A DNA stretch of 64,000 bases from Stromatinia cepivora (lineage: Eukaryota; Ascomycota; Leotiomycetes; Helotiales; Sclerotiniaceae). A program made the translations under genes and the position numbers. Below the pieces are notes generated by a model. That model ran no database searches and had not been told where the DNA came from. It worked only from the letters and a program-made list of their open reading frames with translations. Where the stretch lies: positions 1,922,001 through 1,986,000 of the forward strand of contig RCTD01000001.1 in assembly GCA_014898415.1 (NCBI GenBank), written 5' to 3'. Shown in pieces: positions 1 through 12,106 of this stretch (its first letter is position 1; each line of letters begins with the position of its first letter).

Positions 1-2
1 TT

Positions 3-1550
3 ATTATTAAAAAGCCTGATCATATATTAATCGAATCAAAATCTTATAAAGAAGCAATTAATTCATTGGATAAAGAATATTGGCTAAAAGCTATAGATTA
101 TGAAATAAATACCCTTGAATTAAATAAAACCTGGGATATTATTAATAATCCTAATAATAATAAAACTCTTAAAATTAGATGGGTTTATAAAATAAAGGAT
201 TTAGATGATTTTATTGAATTCAAAGCTAGATTCGTCGTTAAAGGTTTTGAGTAATTATATGGCCTAGATTATATTGATACTTATACATCAATGGTTAAAT
301 TAATGGTCTGGAAATTATTATTTGTATTAACCCTTCAAAATGATTGACTAATTCATAAAATCGATATGGTATTAGCTTTTGCTCAGGGTGATATCGATAT
401 ATCTCTAATATTAAAACCTTTTGAAGGTTTTAATGAATTAAATAATAAAGCTTTAAAATTAAATAAAGCATTATATGGTTTAAAACAATCGGCCCGAATT
501 TGGTATTATATTTTAAAAACCGTTTTAAACAAATTAGATTTTTATAATCTAATTATTGAAGAATATATTTTTATTAATAAAAATAAAAATATTATTCTTA
601 ATATATATATCGATGATATAGTTATTATAGCTTTAAATCAAAAGGTTATTAATGAATTTATTAATAATCTTAAAAAGTATTTCGATTTAAAAGATCTAGG
701 GCTTATAAAAGATTATCTAGGTATTCAAATCGAAAGAAATACAAATAATTTAAAACTATATCAATCAGAATATACCAAAAAGGTATTAACTAGATTTGGA
801 ATGCTAGAATCATATCCTGTTTTTATTTCAATGGATCCAAAAATAAAATTTTATTATAATAAAGAAAAAGCTAATAATAATGATATAAAATTATATCAAG
901 AAATTATTGATTCTTTATTATATTTGTCATTTAGAACTAGATTAGATATAACTTTTCACGTCAATAGATTAGCCAGTTTTTCGTTTAATTCTAGCCCTAT
1001 ACATATTCAAGCCGTTAAAAGAATATTAAGATATTTAAAGGGCATTATTAATAAAGGGATTAATTATAAACGCAATAATAATTTTTATATTAAAGGTTAT
1101 TATGATTCAGATTATGGAGGTGAAATTAATATGTATAAATCAACTAGTGGATATGTATTTATATTAGTCGAAGGACCTATTAGTTGGAAATCTAAGTTAC
1201 AATCGATTGTAGTCCAATCAACTTCAAAAACTGAATTTATAATTATTAATATAGCAGCTAAAGAGGCTATATATATTAAAAAGCTATTAATAGAATTTAA
1301 TCTGTATAAACAAGATAAATTTCCATTATATACAGATAACCAAGCTGTATTAGCTCTTGCTAAAAACCTTATTTTTTATGAAAGAAGTAAGTATATTGTA
1401 ATACGGTTTTATTATATTAGAGATATTATAAATTCAGGCGATTTAGATCTGATTTATATATCAACTAATGATCAAAAAGCCGATGGCCTTATTAAGCTAT
1501 TAGTTCGAATTAAATTAATCGAATTTTTAAAACAGATTAATTTATATTGA
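3..1550 (+). pseudogene. Copia pol pseudogene (reverse transcriptase + RNase H)
   Basis: One frame runs from the left edge to a TGA at 1548-1550, broken by in-frame TAA (252-254) and TGA (345-347). Copia signatures are visible in order: the RT entry segment with 'KEYWLKAID' and 'TWDII', the palm motif 'AFAQGD', 'KALYGLKQSARIWY', the catalytic 'YIDD' box near base 610, 'LGIQIER', and an RNase H region with 'SKTEF' and 'YTDNQAVLALA'. The two stops fall where the family normally has Gln (in 'GFxQxxGxDY') and Trp, as C-to-T and G-to-A changes would produce. Apart from these, the frame is intact, so decay here is light compared with the Tc1 element downstream. Confidence 0.9.
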
Positions 1551-1585
1551 TATTATTAAAATATTTAATATATTTATTAAGGGGG

Positions 1586-1981
1586 TGTATAAGAATTTCT
1601 AATAAGTTTATTAAATCATTTAATAATATTAACCGAATCGATGGTTATATGATCATATGATATATTAATAATATAATTTAATATTATTAAATTTTATTAT
1701 TATATGAAATTTCGATTATATATCATACTAGAATGATTTATAATGGAATAGAATGTGATGGAAGCGTATAGAACTTTCTTATTTCTAAGGTTAAATATTA
1801 TTGGTTACTATTTCATTTCATTATATAAAATGATTCTATAAGATTCGATTTAAATCGATCTTATTTATAATCATAGAATATTATAGAATTTCATAGAATC
1901 TTATCAAATATTATAAATAAGAAGATTTTCTTCAAAGAATTCTTCTGAAAAACAAGCAAAATAAATTCAATATTCAATACA
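1586..1981 (+). repeat. Putative 3' LTR of the Copia element
   Basis: It begins TGTAT immediately after a purine tract ending in GGGGG (1581-1585), which is a plausible polypurine tract. It ends ATACA at 1977-1981, the exact reverse complement, giving the TG...CA ends and 5-bp inverted termini typical of Copia LTRs. The resulting 396-bp length is ordinary. The 5' LTR lies outside the window, so identity of the two LTRs cannot be tested and the right end is inferred only from the terminal inverted repeat. Confidence 0.6.
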
Positions 1982-4900
1982 CTTATATTTTGACTTCAAC
2001 CATTATATATTCGATCACTCTTTTAAGCTATATAACTAAGTCTTCCACTATAATAATAGTGAATAGTATTATTATTATATTATTCATTATTATTAACCTA
2101 TCAACCTCCTCCAAGACTAACTATCTTAGATAATCATAAACTTAATGTAAATATTAATTTAATCAATCAATCTATCAACTCTATTAAAATATTGTGCGGC
2201 AGTCTTTCGATAAACCGCCTTAAGTGAAGCAAACACTGCTATATTACAAAATTAAAACTTATAGGAGATATAAAAGAGAAAACAATATAAAAGAATATTA
2301 TTCTTAAAATAAAATTCAGAATTAGAATATATATATTATTATTTAAAGATAAAGAATATAATCTAATTGCTTCGATAAGAATTCGCTAATCAAATAATTA
2401 TAGAATTTAAATATCTATTATCATTATTAATATATTCAATTATAATTATAATAATACATTTGATTTACATATTTTTATAATCTTGTATATTATATTTATA
2501 AGGACTTTGATAAAGCCTAATATAAATAATATCATTTTAATCTCGAAAAACCGATAAAAAGTACAGAATCTATCCTTGATTGAATTATTACTAATAATAT
2601 CTAAATTAGAAATATTGGCCATTAGGAAATGATTTTGAGTAATAATAAAGGATATATAAAGGATATAGAAATAAATTTTTATATATATACAAAAATAGGA
2701 TTTTGAATATTTACTAATTGAAGTATACTTAGATAAGATATCGAAGCTTAAAATCCCGCTTCTAAATTTAATTTCACAAATTTTTGAAAAAAAACATTTT
2801 TTAAAGCTCAATAAAAATTTTGGAAATCAATTCTTGAAAATATATCAGATCCAAAGTCTCTAACATACAAAAAATATATCCAATTTCAAAGATATCATTC
2901 CATATCCTAAAAACAATAATGGGACTTTCAATATAACCTTAATTTATTTAAATCATATTCAAACCTAATTGAAGAGCATATAAACAAATTCAAAGATAAT
3001 ATAAAGGATTTTGATAGTTTTAATATATATAATAAAAATTTTATATCGATCTATATATACAGAACTTTTATAAAGAGTATTAATATATTTTATAATAAAA
3101 TTCTATAACAATCTACTTTTATTCAATTTTATCAAAGTATCAAGAATATTAGAATTCTATTCTAAAAAATTCAAAATATATATCTAAAATTTATGAATCT
3201 ATTCAAGAGATATAAAAATAGTAATCTCTATTAATATTACAACAAATAGTATTTCAATAATCATCAAGATATATATTTCTATTACAATCTTCCGAATCTT
3301 TATTTCTGCCTTTTAAATAATATACATTGATTTTTAAAAATCGAAATCAGTATAACAATCTTTATTCTATCTACGAATTCAGATGTTTGAACTTTGTCTT
3401 TAGGAAATCGTTCTGTTATATAGATATTCCTTTGATATAATATCAGATAACCTTAATTCAAATCAATATTCGATATAAAGGATTTTTGAATATATATAAA
3501 AAAAGAAAAAATAATACTATAAATAAAACGGAAAATATTAATCGGGAAAAGAAAAAAATGATTAATTAAAATCAGGGATTGAAGATAATAAATATTATTT
3601 AAGAACTTTAATTGGAATTATTTTAATTCGGTAATATATTCTCGAATTTGGAATAGAATTGCTTTATTATAAATACAATTTGAAAGAAAAAGAAGGGGAA
3701 GAAGAAATTATATTTTACATTCTATAACTTATATATTATTTCATATTACCTTACCGGATCTCTTCTGTATAATAAAGCCGATTGTATCTTACAAACTTTG
3801 CTATATCTTAAACCCTAATCAGATAATACAGAATACAATATTTCCAATTTATTAACCAAAATACCCTTGTACAATCCTTCCTCCCAATATATAATTCATA
3901 ACCATATAAAAAATCAATTCGAAATATATCGAATACACTGGATCAAAATCGAAAAATATTATAGCCCTTAATAAAAGCATTATAATCCTGTATTATTATT
4001 TTTGGATTTATTTCTATAATAACGCTTCTCTGGAATCCATAGAAATCTTTATACTATATTCCTTTATATATATTATAATATTCATTAAATCTTTTATAAA
4101 CCCTTTACAATCGCTTTCTTCTCCTTTTCATCTTTCATTAAATTTAAAAAGATACTATTTGATTTGCTTTTTTATATTACTATTCCCCTTAATCATTTAT
4201 GAACTTCTGGCAAAGTATACCTGCAAATTATATACATTATTGGATTCTGGATTATATTTATAATACCCCAGAGATATCCTATCGACCTCCATCTATAAAA
4301 GCTTCCTTTACAGATTTTATATTCTATTGCAAACTTATAAGGACTGATTCCGTTTAAAGATTTACGAAACATAAGTTACCCATCAAGCTCTATACCCTAC
4401 TATGGATTCGAAAGGGCCGGTACCGCTTTGAATTCGTTATTCATATCTTCGACCATCAAATGATTTTCATCATTTCACTGATAATCCTCTATTCCAGATT
4501 CATCGCGAATACCTCAACAACGCTTAGTTACGCATACCTTCGTTTTAAATACTGCCTCCAATTAATATATGATCACCACTCAGTTCCAGTAACTCTATTT
4601 AACTCTCTGATAACAAGATCGAAGGTTTATAAAATACATTATATACAAATGAAAATTATCGTATCCCTAACTCTTAGGAGAAGCAAAGTATCCTAACTAA
4701 ATCATCAATACCAGTTTCTTATTATATCTTATATTAACAAAAATATTTTTATTTAAAGTATAATCATATATATAAATTTTCGGAAAAGTTTAAAAATATA
4801 AAGAAATTATAATATATTTTCACATTATATTGGAAAATATAGATATATATTTTAATTCCCTTATTTTTTTCGAAATTTTATACTTTTTATAGGAAATTAT

Positions 4901-6302
4901 TCGATATAGTATTCGATTTCTAGAAGAATTTTTATAACAAAATTTAAAGCAAGATCAAAAGGCTATAAATATTTTGTCTTTAAATTTCCTATAAATTTTC
5001 TTTGGTTAATAATCATAATATAAATGAAATATATAATACAAATTATATTTAAAATTATATTATAAACTATAATACTTAAAAACTTTAAACTCAATTATCA
5101 GCAGATATTAGTAGAATTTTGGGGATAGAACGATGGTATATAATAGATAGATTAATAGAAAGTCGAGTAGTCTATCCAAAATCGATTGATAAATTATCGA
5201 ATAATTTATTTAATAGAGAAAGATCTATATAAACAGAATATATTTCCTTAATATATAAAGCTTTATATTTAGTTTAAATAATAATTTCAATTATTAATTA
5301 TTTAATTATTTTTCGATTGAAAATAATTATTCAATTTTTTACTTGACTACTTCAAACTTAAAAGTTAACTGGCTTTAGAAAAGATACATTATTGATTTCC
5401 TTTTACAAAATTATAATATAAAATAATATATTAATAAAGATAAATATTCTTAGGATTAAAGTTTAGGGTTGAAGTTTAATCCTATAGGTTTTGGCTATAT
5501 AGCTTTTAAAATATATCAAATTATTGAAAACCAATTCCTTAACTTTGTATATAGAATAATAGTAAATAAAATTTTTATTTATTATTTGATTATACAAATA
5601 AACATTCTTAATATAATTCTATATATAAGTAATACAACGAAAAAACTGTATCTGTTGTTTATACAAAAGATAATCATTTTTGATGCAAATAATATATTGG
5701 GTTTTCATACAGATTACAGGAAATTCATCAAATGATATAGGGGAAGTCGGAATAGGAGATTCCTTTTTGTCTATATCCTTAAAGATTAAAGCAAATTATG
5801 ATTTACAAATTTGGAATTCTTATCAAGATATAAAAACGATTATAAAATTGATAACAAAAATCTTTCGAGAGATAATATCTTATTGATTTAAATTCTTAAA
5901 GAAATCGTATAGAACCTATTATAATTGATATTATTTATTAAATTGATATTAAATAATAAATATATCCTTCTTATCCTCCAAAATCTTGCTGGATAATCTA
6001 TATAATTGCTTTTTCATTATCTCATTATAAATACAAAAAAAGTAATCCTTTCGGAATTCCTTCTTAATTTCATCTTTTAGGTTTTTTTTAACATTTATGA
6101 AATTCTTTTGAAGATCTTTATACTACTTTTGAATCGTTTGTAATATACATTTGATGAATTTAAAATCCTGTTTAATTTAAATATATAACTTTTTGAATTA
6201 TTGTTTAAAATCAACGATATCTGGATTTATAATCAAAAGTGATTTCATTATTTCGATCGAAACTTCCTTGAATATATCTGGATTGTATTGAATGCTTATA
6301 TA
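1982..6302. other. AT-rich, gene-free, probably RIP-degraded block
   Basis: More than 4 kb of highly AT-rich sequence with dense stops in all frames. The longer open frames (for example 2446-2811 minus and 5469-5735 plus) encode Ile/Tyr/Phe/Asn/Lys-rich strings with no recognisable domain, as expected from composition alone. Apart from the decayed frame at 4193-4561 I see no gene. It is best read as degraded transposon sequence. Confidence 0.7.
4193..4561 (-). pseudogene. Decayed coding frame of unknown origin
   Basis: On the minus strand a single frame of about 120 codons keeps protein-like content ('EAVFKTKVCVTKR', 'NDENHLMVEDMNNEFKAV', 'SLNGISPYKFA') although it is broken by TGA, TAG and TAA codons. 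Each stop could derive from Trp or Gln by a G-to-A or C-to-T change. It is locally less AT-rich than its surroundings. The segment with 'LNGISPYKF' faintly recalls the end of retrotransposon integrases, but I cannot assign it. Confidence 0.3.
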
Positions 6303-6329
6303 CAGTACTAGTCAACTTATATTACCCCA
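6303..6329 (+). repeat. Left terminal inverted repeat of the Tc1/mariner element
   Basis: Begins CAGTA directly after TA at 6301-6302 and ends TTATATTACCCCA. The inner 15 bases match the inverted copy at 7655-7669 exactly; mismatches lie in the outer half. Confidence 0.8.
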
Positions 6330-6487
6330 CAATCTAATTTCAGTTTTTTTATATATTCAACATCTATCTTTCAACTTAATTATAAAATCAATCATTAATT
6401 ATTATAATCTAAAATTTGAATATATTGAAGTTTTATATCTATACTATTCCTCCAAAAAAATTCAAATCCTTATCGCCCCACAATTAA

Positions 6488-7561
6488 TCAATATTTTGTA
6501 TACCAGCCCCCTATCATAATACAGACCTCAATTCTATCAAATATACTCACTTCTAATTTATCGAATAATTCTTGATCTAATATATCCCAAACTATTTATA
6601 AATAACTCTCTAACCTTTATCTAGTATATTCCGATTCGCTTTTGTCGACTATGATATCAGGAAATATCTCATATAACCTCACTTTTAAAACCCATCAAAT
6701 ATATTCAATAAAATTGAGATCAGAAAAATAAGGAAGCCAATCCTTTAATATTGGGATCCCTTTCTTTTGAAACCAATCCTGTATTTTATAGATACAATGA
6801 ATAAAAGTATTATCCTATATAAATTCATACCCTGAACTCAATCTTTTAAAAACAAAATCTATTTCAACATTGAAGACTTCAAGATATAAATTGATATTAT
6901 ACCTATATTTCTTATTCTCAAAATCTCTATTCATTATATATAAATTACTTTTCTCAAGATCCCAAAAGCCCTTTCAGACTATAATCTTCATATTCTTATT
7001 CGTATTATATATTTGAATTATTCTAGATTCCCATTTCTGAATAGAAATACAAAAGCATTATTCTCCTTTTTTACTCTGCCCCTATTTTATAAAGTATTTA
7101 TTGCTTTATATAACTAATCCCTATTCCTTTATTATCAATTTCCTATATACTAGATATTATACAAATTGTTTGAATATATATACCTGAATAAATTCCGATC
7201 GCTTTTTATATTTCCAATTGATGATTCTATAGGCCTTCAAAATCTTCTTAATAATAAAAGTACTATATTTAAAACTTACAATTGTTTTTGTTTATATATA
7301 AATTGATTTTAAATATAATTGAATATATCGAATTAGTATACATTCTTCTCTTTTTATATAAAATCTAATTCAAGAAATACAAAATAGATTCATTCCTTCA
7401 TTGTATAATATATCTTGCTATAGAGTATAACAAACAATTTGTACTTCGAAATTAAAATCAATTGCAATACAATAAGTATTAAAGCCATTAAAAGCTTTGC
7501 CAATAATTTTGCCACATAAATATAGAGTAAGATACTTAAAAACTAATTCCCTTTCAATATT
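6488..7561 (-). pseudogene. Tc1/mariner DDE transposase, RIP-inactivated
   Basis: Read on the minus strand in one frame from about 7561 to a TGA at 6488-6490, roughly 357 codons, the normal family length. Visible in order: an N-terminal helix-turn-helix region with 'GKIIGKAFN' and 'IVCYTL'; the linker 'NWKYKKRSEF'; the first catalytic region now reading 'SNK' where SDE is expected (Asp to Asn); 'QKWESRII'; the second catalytic Asp in 'DNTFIH'; 'DWLPYFSDLNFIEYI', the family's DWPxxSPDLNPIE block; and the C-terminal 'GWYTKY'. About a dozen in-frame stops replace mostly Trp or Gln. The nearest relatives appear to be fungal Tc1-type transposases, but no subfamily can be named by eye. Confidence 0.85.
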
Positions 7562-7654
7562 CAAGATTCTGAGAATACATTATAATACTATTAATAAATA
7601 AATAATAAAGAGAGTTGAAATTCAATTCGCGAAATTTACGTGTTTTTAAGGTTT

Positions 7655-7681
7655 TGGGGTAATATAAGTGCACGGTTACTA
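7655..7681 (-). repeat. Right terminal inverted repeat of the Tc1/mariner element
   Basis: Inverted copy of the repeat at 6303-6329, followed by TA at 7682-7683. The outermost base differs from the left copy in the direction expected of a C-to-T mutation read on the minus strand. Confidence 0.8.
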
Positions 7682-7683
7682 TA

Positions 7684-10043
7684 TATAAAAGCTCAAGTAA
7701 GCCTATTATCAAAGATCTCACTTTCAAGAAAAGTATCCTATACATTGAATCTGACAATATTGTTTATATAAATTCTATTGAAGATTCTAATGAATAGATT
7801 ATATCTTATAATCTGATCACGAATAACGTTTAAAGTGATACTTAAAATAATTATTAATTTAAAAAATAAGATAAAAATATCAAAAAATATATATTATCGA
7901 TTATATTTATAATTCTCTAATGAAAGTAATAGTTTATCAATTTATTTTCAAAATTAATATCCTTTTCTAAACGATTAATATAAAAGGTATAAATCAAATA
8001 GATCATTAATTCTATCTTTGATTTCATTTAATTATTAATGGAATAAACAAACCTTCGGAAGATTAATCTTTTGAATCATTCTGGTTTCCAATATATCTTT
8101 ATAGCTTTCATATCTTGATCTTCAAGATCTATTATAAAGAAAAATTTGATAGATATATAATTATCGATAAGAATAATATTATTATAAATCGTATATATCA
8201 GAATATAAAAAATCAGATAAAGAATCGATAAAGGATTTTCCTGGAATAAAAAAATCTTATTGAAATGAATTAATCAAAATTTCGAAAATAGAAAAGAACA
8301 ATATACAATTTGAATTTATTATTAATATTTTTATAATATTATAAATGAATTTTTATAATAAAAAGATCTCTCCCCTCAGATTTTGGATTCTGTATTATCC
8401 AAAGACAGATATTCTTATAACAAAGTGTTTTATATTATTATATTGCCTTACCAAATTCGTTATATTTAATATTAATATAAATCTACAAAATTGATTCCTT
8501 AAAATCGTTAATCTCAATAATATAATCTTCATTTATATTCTCTATTATAATAATATCTATTTCATCGATATCATAATCGTTATTAAAATCACTTTTGTAA
8601 TCTATATCATTATCAAGTTTATCATATTTAGAATCATCGATATCCTTAGTATCGTTTATATTGTTGCAATTGTAATACAATGATTCTCGAGATTGTATAT
8701 CTTTATCGATCTCTATATTATCAAAAGAATCTTCGTCAGCTTTGCCCTTTGATAAATGAACAAACTCTACAGATCGACCATCAGTATAGGATTGAAATAG
8801 TATTATAATGATTATATTATATCGATTATCTTCAATAAAAAAAACAAATTCATTACAAATTCAATACTAAATAAACATTAGAAATAGATCATCAGTCCAA
8901 TTACTAATTTAGTTTTTATTATAATATCCAATCCAAATTTATCTTTTAATATACTATTGATATATTTTATAAGATTAATATAAAAATATAAGAATAAAAT
9001 ATAAAAAAAGATTTTAATATACCTTAATAATCTTATTCGAATTATTTATATTTACAAAGATATCATTAAACCGATAATAAAATATCTTAAAATCCTGTTA
9101 GTATTAATTAACAAACTTTCTCTTCCCCTTCTTTCACTTTTTTATCAAATATATCTTACAAATTCAATAAAGAAATAATATCATTATATCTTTATTACAA
9201 TTTTGTATTAAAATAATTGTTCATCAATAACCGATATCAATATAATTATAATATCTATATATTCTTTAATCTAATGAAATTATAAAAATGAAAGATTTTA
9301 TATACTTAATAAATTTCTGTCTAATATAATAGATATTGGCTTTCGTATTCTTGGTATCAAGTAGCTATAAAAATTGTATATTGTTTAAATCAATCTATAG
9401 AAATTGATAATCTTTTCCATTAAGTATTTTCTTCTTTCTTTTCTTAAATATTTTATTATTATTATTATATCATCTCAAAACATTCTGGAGTATTTTGAAT
9501 ATATCCTTTATTAGAATTTGGATAATAAATATTATAATTGATTGAGATTGGGATTAAATAAAGATAATAGATTTGTATTCGAAGAAGGCTTATAGATTAT
9601 CAAAAACGAACAATAATAAAGAATATTTATGAATTATTGAAAATGAATAAAGGAAAATATAAAGGAAGAAAACGAAATAGGATTTCGAAAATAAAACTGG
9701 AAAGAAATAGAATACAATGAAAGTAGATTTTATAATTGTAAATAATTATAGTAATTGAATGGATATTATAAATATTTATAATACAAACAGTTATCAAGGC
9801 AAAAAGGATAAACAAGAGTTTTTATAATAAAGAAGAGAAAAGATATCAAAATAGGACTTTGGATCAACAATATATTGAAGGATCGTTTTTTGGGATACAG
9901 GTTTCTGGGATGCGGGTTTCTGATATAAAGGGGAAGTTTAGTGTAATTATATACTTTATAAACAGATTTACTGAATAATTGAAGCTGTGTAAAACAGTGA
10001 TAAAACCCGCCAAATACAGTAGCTCAAACCGCCGTACTTAGAC
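7684..10043. other. AT-rich gene-free block continued
   Basis: More AT-rich, stop-dense sequence without a recognisable gene. One minus-strand frame, about 8483-8800, stays open for roughly 100 codons and is conspicuously acidic (Asp/Glu/Asn-rich, with 'GRSVEFVHLSKGKADED' at its start). It matches no family I know and may be a relic of an element's coding region. Other open frames here are compositional. Confidence 0.6.
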
Positions 10044-10281
10044 ATAAAATAAATAAAATAAAATAAAATAAAATAAAATAAAATAAAATAAAATAAAATA
10101 AAATAAAATAAATAAAATAAAATAAAATAAAATAAAATAAAATAAAATAAAATAAAATAAAATAAAATAAAATAAAATAAAATAAAATAAAATAAAATAA
10201 AATAAAATAAAATAAAATAAAATAAAATAAAATAAAATAAAATAAAATAAAATAAAATAAAATAAAATAAAATAAAATAAA
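10044..10281 (+). repeat. (AAAAT)n microsatellite, about 235 bp
   Basis: Nearly pure pentanucleotide AAAAT array of about 47 units, with two one-base-short AAAT units near the left end (around 10050 and 10110). It sits at the boundary between the AT-rich transposon block and normal-composition DNA. The long minus-strand reading frame through it (a Phe-Ile-Leu-Tyr repeat) is an artefact. Confidence 0.97.
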
Positions 10282-11567
10282 ATTATTAGTTATATATAGT
10301 TTTTGAATCAGAGAATGATTATTAATTTTGAATATGAATATGAATAAGTATAAATGTAGATTATAATATAAGAAATAAACAGAAGAGAGATAAATGAATG
10401 AATAAATATTCGAGAGAAAATATAACTTCAATCAAAAGATCTTTGACTAGATATTATTATTGATATGTATACGTATATAAATAAGTAAATAAATATACAA
10501 TTCTTAATGAGATATAATATTGGGATTCTGAAGTCCCAGAACTTATTTATATATTTATTTATTTATTACTTTTAGTTTGATAGATGATGCTGGGGTTTAG
10601 AGATGGTTTGTTGTATGCTGAGGGTTTGAATGATTACGGTTTAGAAATTAGAGCGCGTAATGGGATAGGGTGATTAATGGGTAAACGTCTGCAATGCATC
10701 CATCGCAAATATAGAGGGTTCATAAAGAATACATTCTCGCGGACGTACCGGTGGGAGCTTCCTTTACCTCAGCCTTGGCTACCTATCATTGAATATGGTG
10801 GTCTGATCTCACTAGTGATCTGCTGTTTTCTGAGTGGAGATGCCGTTTTCACATGGCGAGCTTGGGGTTCGCTGTTCATCGTTCGATGAGATGGTAAGTT
10901 AGTCAGAGTTTATTATATGGATGTATTCGAAATGGGGATAGATAATTTCGAAATCTTTTTCTAAAAAGGGGACGGCTCTTGGCTCTAATGCGTGCGATGG
11001 AATAGCTGAGCTTAAAGCATTCTTTTTGAGTTTGGGAAAATGTTTTAGTAATAAAGACTTCCCAATAACTTACAAACAAACGATGCATTTTTGACGGGAT
11101 GGGATGAATCGATAGGAGGAAAAGGATTCATATGGGTGGGCATTACTGGCTTCCTCGACGACGCGCGATCGGTCTATTCTGGCTTTATTCTTGAAAGTTT
11201 ACTTGTCTCTCGAATCTGCTGTTGAATGTACTAATTATTTGAGGGACAGTACAATTTTTCTATCGAGGGAAAATCTAATGTAATGCATATTACTAGCCAA
11301 GAAGGAATCTATAGCTATTGCGACGTTGGGTTCAGTCAAAAATATAGTCTTCATCATGATATGATTCCTCAGAATGCAAGGTGAATATTGATTGGATATC
11401 TATTCTTTGAGAACCTCGCGTTACAACTTTTGCTTTGCCTCATTTATATCTTATTTCAAAAGCTCATTTTCTCCAGTTGTATGAATAAACAATAAATAAA
11501 ATCAAACGAAATAAAGGTCCAAAAATGGAGTAAGCCCTCCCTCCAAAAACAACCTTATAAATTTCAA
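10282..11567. other. Intergenic transition zone, no gene seen
   Basis: Composition returns to normal over this stretch. Short open frames at 10677-10889 and 10903-11088 lack domains, codon bias or splice context. Nothing else is recognised apart from the oligo-T terminator of the adjacent tRNA (minus-strand TTTTT at about 11545-11549). Confidence 0.5.
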
Positions 11568-11648
11568 CGACCCGGGGAAGATTCGAACTCCCAATCTCCA
11601 GAGAATTCAGACCGAAATCTGGCGCCTTAACCATTAGGCCACCGGGCC
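11568..11648 (-). tRNA. tRNA-Arg (anticodon TCG) with an 8-nt intron
   Basis: Folding by eye on the minus strand gives a 7-bp acceptor stem (GGCCCGG with CCGGGTC, one G-U pair), a D-arm GCC...GGC containing TAATGGTTAA, an anticodon stem CCAGA/TCTGG and a T-arm GGGAG-TTCGAAT-CTTCC. The anticodon stem closes only if the eight bases TCTGAATT after position 37 are removed, the canonical place for a nuclear tRNA intron. The anticodon is then TCG, reading CGA. A and B boxes are intact and a T5 run lies about 20 bases downstream. Length 73 + 8 = 81 nt. A 94-residue reading frame covering this tRNA is a shadow. Confidence 0.9.
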
Positions 11649-12106
11649 TCGTATTGCTAGTTGTTCGATGAATTGAATGCTTCGATTGATTATATTTGAT
11701 ATCTCCATTATTGGTGTGGAGGGGATGGATGGAATGTTGTATCTGCATGATGAAATCTGATATGTTGTATTCGGAGTTTCGGGAATAAGCGACCGTTTGG
11801 ACTATGACATACCTACCCAGTAGGTTTGTAATATAATCATATTCTAATCAGTATTGTATCGGTAGAAATTAGAAAAAAAATAGATTTTTGTAAATATCTT
11901 CATTGTAAAAGTAATAAATCTCATTCTATAAGAAATTTCTTTAACCCAAGAGTTAGGTTACCGGATGGGTATTGCACAATGACTATGACAATTTTGGAAC
12001 TAGCGATCAAGCTATTTATCGGTACATGGTTAGAACATAAGACTAAATAACTCCCCGCAAACATTTCCCCTAGATTATCATTTTATATTCTATACATCAC
12101 ATCACC
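11649..12106. other. Upstream region of the AIM3-like gene
   Basis: No gene seen. It presumably holds the promoter and 5' UTR of the gene starting at 12107, which is preceded by ATCACC before the ATG. Confidence 0.5.

Larger units (their letters stand above)
1..1981 (+). mobile_element. 3' portion of a decayed Ty1/Copia LTR retrotransposon
   Basis: The stretch carries the end of a Copia pol gene (reverse transcriptase then RNase H), a purine tract ending in GGGGG at 1581-1585, and a probable 3' LTR starting at 1586. That order is standard for Copia elements. The element enters from the left edge, so gag, protease, integrase and the 5' LTR are outside the window. Base composition is strongly AT-rich and the coding frame is interrupted by stops, so this copy is not autonomous. 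Domain identity is firm; the right boundary depends on the LTR call. Confidence 0.85.
6303..7681 (-). mobile_element. Complete but inactivated Tc1/mariner-type DNA transposon
   Basis: A 1,379-bp unit is bounded by imperfect 27-bp terminal inverted repeats (6303-6329 and 7655-7681; 21 of 27 positions match, with a perfect inner 15-bp core ending TTACCCCA). It is flanked on both sides by TA (6301-6302 and 7682-7683), the target duplication of the Tc1/mariner superfamily. Inside, on the minus strand, is a full-length but stop-riddled DDE transposase. Size, terminal repeats, TA duplication and transposase all agree. Confidence 0.85.

Noticed and set aside
7554..7757. 67-residue minus-strand ORF beside the Tc1 element
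   Set aside because: It straddles the terminal inverted repeat of the Tc1/mariner element and is out of frame with the transposase; a chance frame.
10024..10431. 135-residue ORF with a long FILFY repeat on the minus strand
   Set aside because: It is a translation of the AAAAT microsatellite and has no coding character.
11464..11748. 94-residue minus-strand ORF
   Set aside because: It overlaps and is explained by the tRNA-Arg; its central 'RPGGLMVKAPDFG' is the translation of the tRNA body.
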